Assembly (NCBI RefSeq): GCF_003383615.1
Contig: NZ_QNUL01000042.1
Coordinates: 1 to 34,334 of the forward strand
Length of the DNA: 34,334 nucleotides
Reading direction: 5' to 3'
DNA from: Dyadobacter luteus
Lineage (GTDB): Bacteria; Bacteroidota; Bacteroidia; Cytophagales; Spirosomataceae
The notes beneath the pieces are model-generated. The model saw only the letters and a program-made list of their open reading frames with translations, did not search any database and was not told the DNA's origin. Made by a program: the position numbers and the translations under genes. This document shows, piece after piece, positions 24,601 to 32,336 of the stretch; positions within the stretch are counted from its first letter, which is position 1, and the number at the start of each line of letters is the position of its first letter.

Positions 24601-24987
24601 GAAATTGAGCGAATGATGGAGTCGCTGAAAGGAACAGAAGCGGGCAAACAAATGAGTAAGGAGCTACAGGATCTTGCTGAAAAAATGGATCAGAATGAAA
24701 CCGACCTTGTAAATAAGCGGGTATCTCCTGAATTGATTAAAAGAAATCAGGAAATTACTACACGCTTACTGGAGGCTGAAAAAGCCATGCGTGAACAGGA
24801 TGAGGATGAGCAACGTAAAGCTCAGGCAGCGAAGCAATTACCTCGCCAACCTCCCGCTGCGTTTGAAAAATACATTCGTGAAAAGGAAAAACAGACAGAA
24901 TTGCTGCGAACAATCCCACCCACATTCTCTCCGTTTTACAAACGTGAAGTAGATACGTACTTCAGAAAATACCAGGCAAAAAACTAG
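21640..24987 (+). CDS. Very large DUF4175-like membrane-anchored coiled-coil protein
   Basis: The 1115-residue product resembles the DUF4175 proteins of Bacteroidota, whose function is unknown. N-terminal membrane segments lie at about 28-48, 60-82 and 159-176. A periplasmic-type beta-rich region (about 190-500) contains Ig-like stretches such as FSFVLENKNLKAFRNEDFEL and the sequence IEYYAQVWDNDGVNGPKSAR. A long Lys/Glu/Gln-rich coiled coil spans about 503-810. A Met/Gly/Lys linker (MPGMGKGKKGKEKGKQSGEG, about 926-945) follows, then more helix and the C-terminal block PPTFSPFYKREVDTYFRKYQ. The upstream TACTTTTA near 21591 is a weak -7 candidate. The gene is followed by a perfect terminator. 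It may be a mechanical or scaffolding envelope protein. Confidence 0.88.
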   Translation: MTPFTPAMEGLLLRIQEYRQKYYQNKLLKGIIFSVVLLLTVYLFFNTLEYFGRFSSAVRGMLFFGFLAVIVFSLIQWVVQPLIHLIGLKKPISDEQAAIQIGEYFPEVGDKLVNTLQLRNLSGVQSDLIDASIRQKSGQLLIVKFSDAIRFNENKKWLKYAIYPIAAIAAILLFNPSFFTSSSDRIIHFQKNYTYAPFSFVLENKNLKAFRNEDFELKLKLQGDALPQAVYLVQNGSRFKLNPAVGQTFTYTFKNLQRDAVFSFDAAGFASDEYKIKVVERPSLLSFDVNLHYPVYINKPAESLSNVGNLSVPEGTTIEWNFNTSSAKSLGIRFDNDSAFFKAKESGDDHFEIRRSARKSSQYQVLMKNDEADNADKIGYYINVIPDRTPVLNLENFQDTTLYNYLVLGGSISDDYGFSQLKLFYSIHREKQDKPSAPKSIPIPFNKTVNTQSFFFQWYVDSLKLTPGDKIEYYAQVWDNDGVNGPKSARSRSIQFTVPSRDKVEAEIKKSVQDTENQMQSAMNKAKSLEKDLNNLENRLKSNKELDFKEQKQVEDILKKREDLMKELQAMQEKYQNSNDKARQFNQQSPELQNKIDQLQKLMNELMDKDTEKMYNELKKLLEQKQSERLSSLMEKLRNKEHNLEKELERTMKLFKQMQLEQKMENLVEKLNELSEKEEALSEKSLENEKNKNTNDKKAQNEELKKEQEAIQNEFEKTKEESEEVEKLSEELEQPVETPKEEQKKASDEMKKSNEALSRQENKKASEAQKKAAKSMQEMAQSMESAMEGAEMEQMQEDLDALRDILENLITLSFDQEALMKDFRGVNLQDPRFVKLGQQQLKLKDDAKVVEDSLYALANRVVQIQSFITRELNDMKSYMDESVKGIKDRQIGVATAKQQFAMTSMNNLALMLSDVFKQMQEQMAMAMPGMGKGKKGKEKGKQSGEGMGERQDKLNGEMKKLGSGKEGEGGRSEMLARMAAEQYAIRKEIERMMESLKGTEAGKQMSKELQDLAEKMDQNETDLVNKRVSPELIKRNQEITTRLLEAEKAMREQDEDEQRKAQAAKQLPRQPPAAFEKYIREKEKQTELLRTIPPTFSPFYKREVDTYFRKYQAKN

Positions 24988-25017
24988 TTTTTCGTTAAAG
25001 TAAGTTAACGGGCAGGT

Positions 25018-25058
25018 ATTACCCGACAGGTCGAAAATATCTGTCGGGTAATCTTTAT
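25018..25058 (+). terminator. Rho-independent terminator of the DUF4175-like gene
   Basis: ATTACCCGACAG (25018-25029) and CTGTCGGGTAAT (25041-25052) form a perfect 12-bp stem with an 11-nt loop, followed by CTTTA. The T-run is short, but the stem is strong and lies 30 bases after the stop codon. Confidence 0.75.
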
Positions 25059-25069
25059 CAGATAGTTAG

Positions 25070-25077
25070 TATCTTTG
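25070..25077 (+). promoter_or_regulatory. -7 element of a ybeY-mnmG promoter
   Basis: TATCTTTG is a full match to TAnnTTTG, 80 bases upstream of the ybeY ATG and just behind the terminator. No clear TTG lies at the -33 distance, so this is a moderate call. Confidence 0.5.
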
Positions 25078-25156
25078 CAGGTTATATTAACTATGAAATT
25101 ACCTGTTTAGTACCAAACTATTATGTAACCAAAAGTTACATAATTATTTATCTATT

Positions 25157-25570
25157 ATGCTTAAGTTTTTCCCGGAGGAGATTGAATTCAAGGTTCCGCA
25201 AGTCATGAAAACGACTAAGTGGATAAAATCCATCTCAGAATCAAATGGTTACAAATTAGGAGAGCTTAATTATATTTTATGCTCTGACGATTATCTGCTG
25301 GAGGTAAACAAGCAGTACCTCGATCATGACTATTACACGGACATTATAACGTTTGACAACAGCGAGGAAGAGGACAAGCTGGAGGGTGATGTGTTTGTGA
25401 GCGTAGACAGAGTCCGCGACAATGCTGAATCTTTGAATGTTCCTTTTGAAACGGAATTTCGTCGGGTACTCATTCATGGCTTACTTCACCTGATGGGCTA
25501 TGAGGATTCAACAGATGAATTAAAACTACAGATGAGAGCCAAAGAGGATGAATGCCTTATGCTCTTCTAA
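25157..25570 (+). CDS. ybeY: Endoribonuclease YbeY (rRNA maturation)
   Basis: YbeY is a zinc-dependent single-strand endoribonuclease that matures 16S rRNA and takes part in ribosome quality control. The 137-residue product ends in the metal motif LIHGLLHLMGYEDSTDELKL. The first two histidines of the H-x3-H-x5-H ligand set are present, but the third position is Asp/Ser in GYEDS rather than His. To my knowledge similar Asp/Lys forms are common in Bacteroidota YbeY (GYKDK), so the enzyme is probably active. Other blocks are LNYILCSDDYLLEVNKQYLD, HDYYTDIITFD and EGDVFVSVDRVRDNA. A parS-like site separates it from mnmG. Confidence 0.93.
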   Translation: MLKFFPEEIEFKVPQVMKTTKWIKSISESNGYKLGELNYILCSDDYLLEVNKQYLDHDYYTDIITFDNSEEEDKLEGDVFVSVDRVRDNAESLNVPFETEFRRVLIHGLLHLMGYEDSTDELKLQMRAKEDECLMLF

Positions 25571-25572
25571 AT

Positions 25573-25588
25573 ATTTCCACGTGGAACA
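25573..25588. other. parS-like ParB binding site
   Basis: ATTTCCACGTGGAACA matches 14 of 16 bases of TGTTCCACGTGGAACA, the form of parS seen in pseudomonads, and contains a perfect 12-bp palindrome TTCCACGTGGAA centred on CACGTG. The site lies in the 66-base ybeY-mnmG gap, about 4.5 kb from the predicted origin, a usual place for chromosomal parS. I saw no second good copy in the window, and parA/parB are not here. Confidence 0.72.
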
Positions 25589-25636
25589 CTTTAATTAAAG
25601 TACTTCAACGTAATTCACGAAGATTAAAATCAAATT

Positions 25637-27499
25637 ATGTTTCCAGAATATGATGTGATTGTAGTAGGTGCGGGACATGCGGGTTGCGAAGCTGCGGCGG
25701 CGGCAGCTACCATGGGATCCAAGGTACTACTTATCACAATGAACATGCATACCATTGCACAGATGTCGTGTAACCCCGCGATGGGTGGTGTGGCAAAAGG
25801 ACAAATCGTCCGTGAAATTGATGCGCTCGGCGGACAGTCAGGAATTGTAAGCGACAAGACCATGATTCAGTTTCGCATGCTTAATCTTTCCAAAGGACCA
25901 GCTATGTGGAGCCCCCGTTGCCAAAGCGACCGGATGCTCTTTGCGCAAGAGTGGCGAAATATACTAGAAGCAAACCCCAACGTAGATTTCTGGCAAGATA
26001 CCGCCAAAGAAATAATCGTGGAGGATGGAAAAGCAGCCGGGGTAAAAACGAGTCTCGGGATTGAAATCAAATCAAAGGCGGTAGTACTAACGAACGGTAC
26101 TTTTCTCAACGGCCTTATTCATATCGGTGAGAAAAATTTTGGTGGAGGAAGAACAGGAGAGAAGGCAGCCACAGGAATTACGGAACAGCTGGTGCAACTT
26201 GGGTTCGAAGCGGGCAGGATGAAAACCGGAACCCCACCAAGAGTAGACGGACGCTCTCTTGACTACTCTAAAATGGAGGAGCAACCAGGAGATGAAAATC
26301 CAAGTAAATTTTCCTACACCGACACAGCTCCTCTGACCAAACAAAGAAGTTGCTGGATAACCTATACTAATTCGGAAGTACATGAAGTACTGCGAACCGG
26401 ATTTGAAAAGTCGCCCATGTTCTCAGGACGTATTAAAGGAATTGGTCCCAGATATTGCCCATCCGTAGAAGACAAGATTAATCGTTTCGCTGATAAAGAC
26501 CGTCACCAGATTTTTGTTGAACCGGAAGGGTGGGATACAGTGGAAGTATATGTCAATGGCTTCTCAACTTCTTTGCCGGAGGACGTACAATACGCTGCAC
26601 TCAGAAAAATTCCCGGCTTCGAAAATGCTAAAATGTTCCGACCAGGATACGCCATCGAATACGACTATTTCCCACCAACACAACTTAAGTCGACACTGGA
26701 AACGCATTTGATCAAGAATCTCTTTTTTGCGGGTCAAATCAATGGAACTACGGGATACGAAGAAGCCGCATGTCAGGGACTCATGGCTGGTATCAACGCG
26801 CATAGAAATGCGCAGGGTGAAGAACCTTTCACACTAAAAAGATCAGAAGCCTACATCGGTGTGCTCATCGACGACCTAATAAATAAAGGTACAGAAGAAC
26901 CTTACCGGATGTTCACTTCGCGTGCGGAGTACAGGACACTTTTACGCCAGGATAATGCTGACATTCGCCTTACCCAAAGAGGTTACGAAATAGGTCTGGC
27001 AGATCAAAAGAGACTTGACAACGTAAACAGAAAAATAAAAGAAGTAGATGAAATTGTAGATCAGTTCTCTACCACCAAGCTGACCCCGGAAGAAATAAAT
27101 ACAACTTTGGAACAGTGGGGGACAGCACCGCTGAGAGAAAAAACCGCGATCACTCAGCTCCTAAAACGACCACAGATCACGATAGAACAGCTAGCTGAGT
27201 CTTCCTCCAAAATCCAGGATATCATCGCCAACTATAACCCTGACTCTGTTCAGCAGGCGCAGATACACATTAAGTACGACAGCTACATTGAAAAGGAAAT
27301 GCTCCTTGTAGAAAAAATGAACAGACTAGAGGATCTCAATATCATCGATAATTTTAACTACGATGCTGTTAGTTCCTTGTCATTTGAGGGGCGTGAAAAG
27401 CTCAAAAGAACAAGACCCACTACCATTGGACAAGCATCCAGAATCAGTGGGGTAAGCCAGTCAGATATTTCCGTACTCATGCTATTTATAGGTAGATAA
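25637..27499 (+). CDS. mnmG: tRNA uridine-5-carboxymethylaminomethyl modification enzyme
   Basis: MnmG (GidA), with MnmE, installs the (carboxymethyl)aminomethyl group on U34 of some tRNAs. It is a cytoplasmic FAD and folate enzyme. The 620-residue product has the FAD fold GAGHAGCEAA (11-20) and the conserved blocks SCNPAMGGVAKGQIVREIDA, LGGQSGIVSDKTMIQFRMLN, RVDGRSLDYSKMEEQPGDEN, GIGPRYCPSVEDKINRFADK and INGTTGYEEAACQGLMAG. mnmG commonly sits beside bacterial origins, in agreement with the parS-like and DnaA-box sites here. Its stop shares one base with the next start (TAATG). Confidence 0.97.
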   Translation: MFPEYDVIVVGAGHAGCEAAAAAATMGSKVLLITMNMHTIAQMSCNPAMGGVAKGQIVREIDALGGQSGIVSDKTMIQFRMLNLSKGPAMWSPRCQSDRMLFAQEWRNILEANPNVDFWQDTAKEIIVEDGKAAGVKTSLGIEIKSKAVVLTNGTFLNGLIHIGEKNFGGGRTGEKAATGITEQLVQLGFEAGRMKTGTPPRVDGRSLDYSKMEEQPGDENPSKFSYTDTAPLTKQRSCWITYTNSEVHEVLRTGFEKSPMFSGRIKGIGPRYCPSVEDKINRFADKDRHQIFVEPEGWDTVEVYVNGFSTSLPEDVQYAALRKIPGFENAKMFRPGYAIEYDYFPPTQLKSTLETHLIKNLFFAGQINGTTGYEEAACQGLMAGINAHRNAQGEEPFTLKRSEAYIGVLIDDLINKGTEEPYRMFTSRAEYRTLLRQDNADIRLTQRGYEIGLADQKRLDNVNRKIKEVDEIVDQFSTTKLTPEEINTTLEQWGTAPLREKTAITQLLKRPQITIEQLAESSSKIQDIIANYNPDSVQQAQIHIKYDSYIEKEMLLVEKMNRLEDLNIIDNFNYDAVSSLSFEGREKLKRTRPTTIGQASRISGVSQSDISVLMLFIGR

Positions 27500-28398
27500 T
27501 GCCATTAGAAACATTAGATCATTGCCCGGTTTGTCAGTCTTCCACTTTCAGTAATTATCTGAATGTAGAGGACTACACCGTCTCGCATAAAGAGTTTACA
27601 ATACAACAGTGCAACGAATGTTATTTCCTGTTCACCAATCCGCGTCCGCCAATAGAAGACATAGGGGCGTACTACCAATCTGAGAACTATATATCTCACC
27701 ACGATGGAGGCACCGACCTCATGAGCAAGATATATAACGGTGTAAGAAACCACACCATCAAGCAAAAAGTGGAGCTTATAAACCAGCTTAACGGAGGGAA
27801 AGGCAGCATGCTTGATATAGGTTGCGGTACCGGAAGCTTTATTCAGGCTTGCAAAAACGATGGCTGGAAAGTATCAGCTACTGAGCCTGACAATGATGCA
27901 AGAATGATCGCATCCAGGAGAGTAGGAGGAGAGATTTTCAACAATATCCTTGCACCTGAATTACAAAATGAGAAGTTTAAAATCATCTCTCTATGGCATG
28001 TTCTGGAACACATTCATGACCTGAACGAAACCATTTCCTGGCTACGCGAACACCTTGATGAAAATGGAAAGCTGATCATTGCAGTACCTAATCCGCAGTC
28101 ATTCGATGCGCAGAAGTACCGCAAGTTTTGGGCAGCCTATGACGTTCCCAGGCACCTGTACCACTTCACAAAAGCAAGCATGAAAAACCTTATGAACCGG
28201 CACCAACTTCATGTGAAGCAAGTCCTCCCTATGTGGTTTGATTCGTTTTACGTGAGCATGCTGAGCTCCAAATACAAAGCGGGTGCAGTGAGTCTGCTAG
28301 ACACTGCAACAACCGGTCTGCTATCGAATTTTAAAGGAAAATCGAGTCAGGATGGCACCAATACATCAAGTCTCATTTATATCATTACAAAACAATAA
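27499..28398 (+). CDS. Class I SAM-dependent methyltransferase with N-terminal zinc-ribbon-like motif
   Basis: The 299-residue product has two C-x-x-C pairs at the N-terminus (Cys9/12 and Cys38/41: DHCPVCQSS and IQQCNECYFLF), a likely zinc site. The methyltransferase fold follows, with LDIGCGTGSF (about 104-113), ATEPDNDARM, LWHVLEHIHDLNETISWLRE and AVPNPQSFDAQKYRKFWAAY. The YDVPRHLYHFT block is typical of methyltransferases acting on sugars, lipids or other small molecules. The substrate is unknown. It overlaps mnmG by one base and ends before a terminator. Confidence 0.88.
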   Translation: MPLETLDHCPVCQSSTFSNYLNVEDYTVSHKEFTIQQCNECYFLFTNPRPPIEDIGAYYQSENYISHHDGGTDLMSKIYNGVRNHTIKQKVELINQLNGGKGSMLDIGCGTGSFIQACKNDGWKVSATEPDNDARMIASRRVGGEIFNNILAPELQNEKFKIISLWHVLEHIHDLNETISWLREHLDENGKLIIAVPNPQSFDAQKYRKFWAAYDVPRHLYHFTKASMKNLMNRHQLHVKQVLPMWFDSFYVSMLSSKYKAGAVSLLDTATTGLLSNFKGKSSQDGTNTSSLIYIITKQ

Positions 28399-28418
28399 TC
28401 TGTTCAAACCTTGTAACC

Positions 28419-28457
28419 AGCCCTCAATACTCATGAAAATGTATTGAGGGCTTTTAT
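28419..28457 (+). terminator. Rho-independent terminator after the methyltransferase gene
   Basis: AGCCCTCAATAC (28419-28430) and GTATTGAGGGCT (28441-28452) form a perfect 12-bp stem with a 10-nt loop, followed by TTTATTT. The next gene starts 18 bases after the stem. Confidence 0.88.
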
Positions 28458-28469
28458 TTAGTAAAACCT

Positions 28470-30080
28470 ATGATCCGACCACTGGTAATCATTCTCATTT
28501 GCCTTGTAGCATTCTTCCGCTGTGCACAGCAAGTATCACCAACAGGGGGGAAGAAAGACACCCTCTCCCCCAACCTGATTCAAAGCATTCCTGCAAACAA
28601 AACTGTAAACTTTAAAGAAAGTAAAATTCAGCTTTTCTTCGACGAATATATTGTCGTGGACAACATTAATCAGAAACTCATCATCACACCCGAGGCCGAT
28701 AATCCCTATACCTACAGATTAAACGGAACCTCAATCACTCTGAACTTCAAAAAACAATTTCAGGACAGTACCACATATACACTCAATTTTGGCGATGGAA
28801 TTAAAGATTTCGCTGAGCGCAACCCTGCTAAAAATCTAAAATTAGTCTTCAGCACCGGTAGCTCACTTGATTCAGGTCGTGTCTATGGGTCTTTAAAAGA
28901 TGTGCAAACAAACAAGCCCATCTTTGACGCACTCGTAGGACTCTATAACATCAGTGATACGCTCAATGTATCCAAGCAAAAGCCCTACTACTTCTCACGA
29001 ACAGACAGCAGCGGAGTATTCAGCATCGAAAACATCCAGTTGAAATCCTACAAACTCATTGCTATCGACGATAAAAACAGAAACATGTTGTACAACGCCA
29101 AAGATGAAAAGGTAGGGTTTTGGGATAAAACCATCTATGCAGGTGCAGATTCCATCCATTACAACCTGGGAATGGCTCTCTCTGATAATACACCGTTGAA
29201 GGTTCAGCGTACAATTCCCAAAGTGAACAATTATGGTGTTATGTTTAATAAAAACATTGCTCAGGTCGAAGTCAAATTCGCTGGTCAGGATAGCCTCCCC
29301 TACATGCTTGAAAACGGCAATTCCATAAAATTCTTTAATGTACAACCCCATTCCGATACAACGGTCGTGAATCTGACGGTAACCGATTCTTTAAATGTAT
29401 CTACCGATTTGGAGCAAAAAATCGCATTTCTTCCGCCAAGAGCTAAAGAACGTCAGAAAGACCCCTTCACGCTTGCGCAGAAACCAGAGCAAGGAAAAGC
29501 GCTGGCAAAATCATTCACTTACCACATGATTTTTAACAAACCGGTTCAGTTACTGGATGGCGACAAAATTGAACTACTGGCAGATTCTGTAAGTAGGCAA
29601 CCACTCAAAGGACTATCTTATAAATGGAATAAAACCCGAAACGAACTAACCATAAATGCTCAATCAACAGCCCGGGATACTATTAAATGGGAACTTCCAA
29701 AAGGTAGTGTGATCAGTGTTGAGGGTGATACACTTCCAAAAACTTTGATTAAACATCCCGTTATTAAAGATGAGGATTACGGAATGCTTAGCGGGACTGT
29801 TATGAATACCGATACTTCGGTAGCCTACATCGTGCAGCTCCTGGACGAACAGTATAAGTTGATAGACCAACATATTGGCACTACCTATCACTTTATTCAT
29901 ATCCCTCAAGGTAAATATTTCCTTCGAGCGATCTTCGACAGCAACAAAAACGGAAGATGGGACACCGGACAAATTGAAAAAGGTATTCAACCTGAACAAA
30001 TCTTCTATCTCCCCGAAAAATTACTCATCAAAAGCAACTTTGAGCTGAATGATATCAACCTTATTTTGTCCACACAGTAA
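28470..30080 (+). CDS. Ig-like (Big_5) domain envelope protein, probable lipoprotein
   Basis: The 536-residue product begins with a signal segment (MIRPLVIILICLVAFFR, then Cys18) and the motif CAQQVSPTGGKKD, close to the common Bacteroidota C-A-x-x-x-x-PTGGxxD lipoprotein start. Arg before the Cys is atypical for a lipobox. The first domain is a Big_5-type Ig-like fold: DTLSPNLIQSIPANKTVNF, KIQLFFDEYIVVDNINQKLI, and TYTLNFGDGIKDFAERNPAK. Later parts have repeated beta-sandwich-like stretches and a C-terminal block ending GKYFLRAIFDSNKNGRWDTG. It probably has a structural or surface role. Its 3' end holds the first DnaA-like box of the origin region. Confidence 0.88.
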   Translation: MIRPLVIILICLVAFFRCAQQVSPTGGKKDTLSPNLIQSIPANKTVNFKESKIQLFFDEYIVVDNINQKLIITPEADNPYTYRLNGTSITLNFKKQFQDSTTYTLNFGDGIKDFAERNPAKNLKLVFSTGSSLDSGRVYGSLKDVQTNKPIFDALVGLYNISDTLNVSKQKPYYFSRTDSSGVFSIENIQLKSYKLIAIDDKNRNMLYNAKDEKVGFWDKTIYAGADSIHYNLGMALSDNTPLKVQRTIPKVNNYGVMFNKNIAQVEVKFAGQDSLPYMLENGNSIKFFNVQPHSDTTVVNLTVTDSLNVSTDLEQKIAFLPPRAKERQKDPFTLAQKPEQGKALAKSFTYHMIFNKPVQLLDGDKIELLADSVSRQPLKGLSYKWNKTRNELTINAQSTARDTIKWELPKGSVISVEGDTLPKTLIKHPVIKDEDYGMLSGTVMNTDTSVAYIVQLLDEQYKLIDQHIGTTYHFIHIPQGKYFLRAIFDSNKNGRWDTGQIEKGIQPEQIFYLPEKLLIKSNFELNDINLILSTQ

Positions 30081-30520
30081 GGATATTCACATTTCTTATT
30101 CACTTGTTGTGGATAACTATGTGAATATCTCCGAAAATCTGTTTATAACTAAGCTAAAGATGTGAACAACTCTGTGGATAAACCAGTTTTAGTGTGTATA
30201 TCTTTTAAGATTCCGTCCTCTAGTGGACAACTCACACTTACTCCTGAGTTAACATATGGTTAATTCACTTTAGAAAGTGTGGATAACTAAATATGATAAT
30301 GAGTACCACTTACCCACATTGGAATGTCAATAAATAATTTCTAATATTGTAAGTCAACAACTTAGTTGTGCATAAAAGTAAATACTACAGTGGATAAATA
30401 CCTAAAGTTTTCCACAAAATGTTGATAACTCTGTTAATCTTAAGTGTATAAGCTCTTTATACACATTTCCACAACTCTAATAAGTGATAATAAATAAACA
30501 AAAAGATTTTTTTATCTATT
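30066..30520. other. oriC: Predicted chromosomal replication origin (oriC)
   Basis: This 440-base AT-rich, gene-free gap and the last 15 bases of the preceding gene hold many DnaA boxes (consensus TTATCCACA or its complement TGTGGATAA). Perfect boxes are at 30108-30116, 30173-30181 and 30278-30286. One-mismatch boxes are at 30066-30074, 30310-30318, 30367-30375, 30389-30397, 30408-30416, 30420-30428 and 30457-30465. A very AT-rich stretch at 30474-30520, with TAATAA and TAATAAATAA, could be the unwinding element. The gap has no ORF. Nearby mnmG, the parS-like site and an rRNA operon transcribed away from it support the call. dnaA itself is not adjacent, as is often so in Bacteroidota. Confidence 0.85.
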
Positions 30521-32332
30521 ATGAAAAGGGTTTATAGGCTATTGATGATAGGGATTATGCTCGGGGCCGGGGAGGCGGGCCGGGCGCAGACGAACCGGGA
30601 GCTGGCCGATGAATACCTCAAAAAGGATGATTGCCAGAAGGCGGTCAGTTATTATACAGATATCATCAAAACACAGTTTGATAGGGTAGCTCTGAAAAAT
30701 TATACAGCATGTATAATCAGAATGAAGGCTTGGTCTGATTCAGATTCATTTTTCAAAAAGCAGATTAAATCTGATGCACCGAACGAAGCCTGGTACCAGC
30801 TCTTCTGGGGTAGTGTTTCAGAGGCCCAGGGAAAGCCGGCGGAAGCTTCCAGAAGGTTTGAGCAGGCTCTATCGGCAACTGGTCTCAGAATAGATTTAAA
30901 GCGTGAAATAGCAGAGGAGTTTCGCAGCATGAATCAGCCACTTTGGGCGAAGAACACATTCCAGGATGCGCGCCTGGTCGCAAAGCGTGACGATCTTTTT
31001 CAGCTGGAAATGGCAAGCATCTATAGAGAATTGAATGAGCCACAGAAAATGATAGATGAGCTTTTATCTTATGGTATGCGCTATCAGAATATGGAAGTTG
31101 TTCAGGCAATGCTTCAGGATTTTACCAAAGATGAAAAGGAGCAGGCGCTTCTGGAAAAGGTGCTTTATGAGCGTATACAAAAGTTTCCTAATGAAGGTTT
31201 TTATAACGAGTTACTGATCTGGTATCAGATTCAGAAAAAAGACTTTCATAAAGCATTTATACAGGAGCGTGCTTTAGACAAGCGATTTAAGCACAATGGA
31301 TCGCGACTGTTCAATCTTGGACAGCTTGCATTCCAGAATCAGGATTATGGATCCTCTGTTCAGGTTTTTGATTATCTGGTGAAAGAATATCCTACCGGCC
31401 AACTTTATCCTGTTTCCAGAAGAATGGCTATTGTTTCGAGGGAAGAACAAGTAAAAAATACCTATCCTGTTAAAAAAAGTGAAGTTGAAAAGCTACTGAC
31501 CCAGTACCAGGCTCTGGTGGATGAGCTCGGTGTGAATGTCCGTACTATTGAAGCACTCCGGAATATGGCAATATTACATGCCTTCTATATGGATGACTTT
31601 AAAAAGGCTATTTCAATTCTGGAGAATGTTATAGAGGCTGGTAAACAGGAAAAGAAGTTTGTAGATAAATGCAAACTGGATTTGGGAGATATCTATTTAC
31701 TTCAGGGAGAGCCATGGGAGGCTTCCCTGATTTATTCGCAAGTAGAGAAATCACAAAAAGATGATGTGCTTGGTTATGAGGCAAAGCTTAGAAATGCAAA
31801 GCTGCATTATTTTAAAGGAGAATTTGAGTTAGCTAAGTCGGTACTGGATATACTTAAGAAAGCGACAACCAGAGAAATCGCTAATGATGCGAATAGCCTG
31901 GGTTTGCTTATTATGGACAATACAGGTTTGGATAGCTCGGAAACAGCAATGAAAGAATATTCGAATGTAGAGCTGTTGCTATTTCAGAATAAGAAGTATG
32001 AAGCCTTGGAAATGTTGAAGGCACTTTATGCTAAATATGAGAATCACAGTTTATCGGACGAGATATTGTGGCTTACTGCCAACACTTATATGAAGCTTGA
32101 TAGTAATCAGCAAGCGATGGCTTCACTCAAACTTTTGTATGAAAAATTCGGAGTAGATATTTTGGGGGATGACGCTCTTTATACCATGGCAAAATTGAAC
32201 CAGGAAAAACTTAATAACAAAGAGGAGGCAATGCGGATGTTTCAGGAATTAATGGAAAAATATCCGGGAAGTATTTTTGTAGCCGACTCAAGGAAAAGGT
32301 TCAGACTGCTTCGGGGCGATTTGATCAATTAA
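30521..32332 (+). CDS. Exported TPR-repeat protein, 603 aa
   Basis: The function is not known. A signal peptide (MKRVYRLLMIGIMLGAGEAG, then RAQT) is followed by TPR-like helical hairpins along the whole length, for example DEYLKKDDCQKAVSYYTDII, LFNLGQLAFQNQDYGSSVQV, DLGDIYLLQGEPWEASLIYS and MAKLNQEKLNNKEEAMRMFQ. TPRs suggest a periplasmic scaffold or protein-binding role. The first codons are strikingly GC-rich (30561-30607, 39 of 47 bases G or C), unlike the AT-rich origin just upstream. The gene is transcribed away from the predicted oriC. Two terminators follow it. Confidence 0.9.
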   Translation: MKRVYRLLMIGIMLGAGEAGRAQTNRELADEYLKKDDCQKAVSYYTDIIKTQFDRVALKNYTACIIRMKAWSDSDSFFKKQIKSDAPNEAWYQLFWGSVSEAQGKPAEASRRFEQALSATGLRIDLKREIAEEFRSMNQPLWAKNTFQDARLVAKRDDLFQLEMASIYRELNEPQKMIDELLSYGMRYQNMEVVQAMLQDFTKDEKEQALLEKVLYERIQKFPNEGFYNELLIWYQIQKKDFHKAFIQERALDKRFKHNGSRLFNLGQLAFQNQDYGSSVQVFDYLVKEYPTGQLYPVSRRMAIVSREEQVKNTYPVKKSEVEKLLTQYQALVDELGVNVRTIEALRNMAILHAFYMDDFKKAISILENVIEAGKQEKKFVDKCKLDLGDIYLLQGEPWEASLIYSQVEKSQKDDVLGYEAKLRNAKLHYFKGEFELAKSVLDILKKATTREIANDANSLGLLIMDNTGLDSSETAMKEYSNVELLLFQNKKYEALEMLKALYAKYENHSLSDEILWLTANTYMKLDSNQQAMASLKLLYEKFGVDILGDDALYTMAKLNQEKLNNKEEAMRMFQELMEKYPGSIFVADSRKRFRLLRGDLIN

Positions 32333-32336
32333 ACCA

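Noticed and set aside
23430..24647. Minus-strand Ser/Phe/Cys-rich ORFs across the coiled-coil part of the DUF4175-like gene
   Set aside because: Their composition is the simple complement of Lys/Glu/Gln-rich codons. No promoter or family feature was seen.
30081..30520. Repeated TGTGGATAA-like words considered as a CRISPR or iteron-type plasmid array
   Set aside because: Spacing is irregular, orientation mixed, and unit length matches the DnaA box. There is no rep gene or cas gene nearby.
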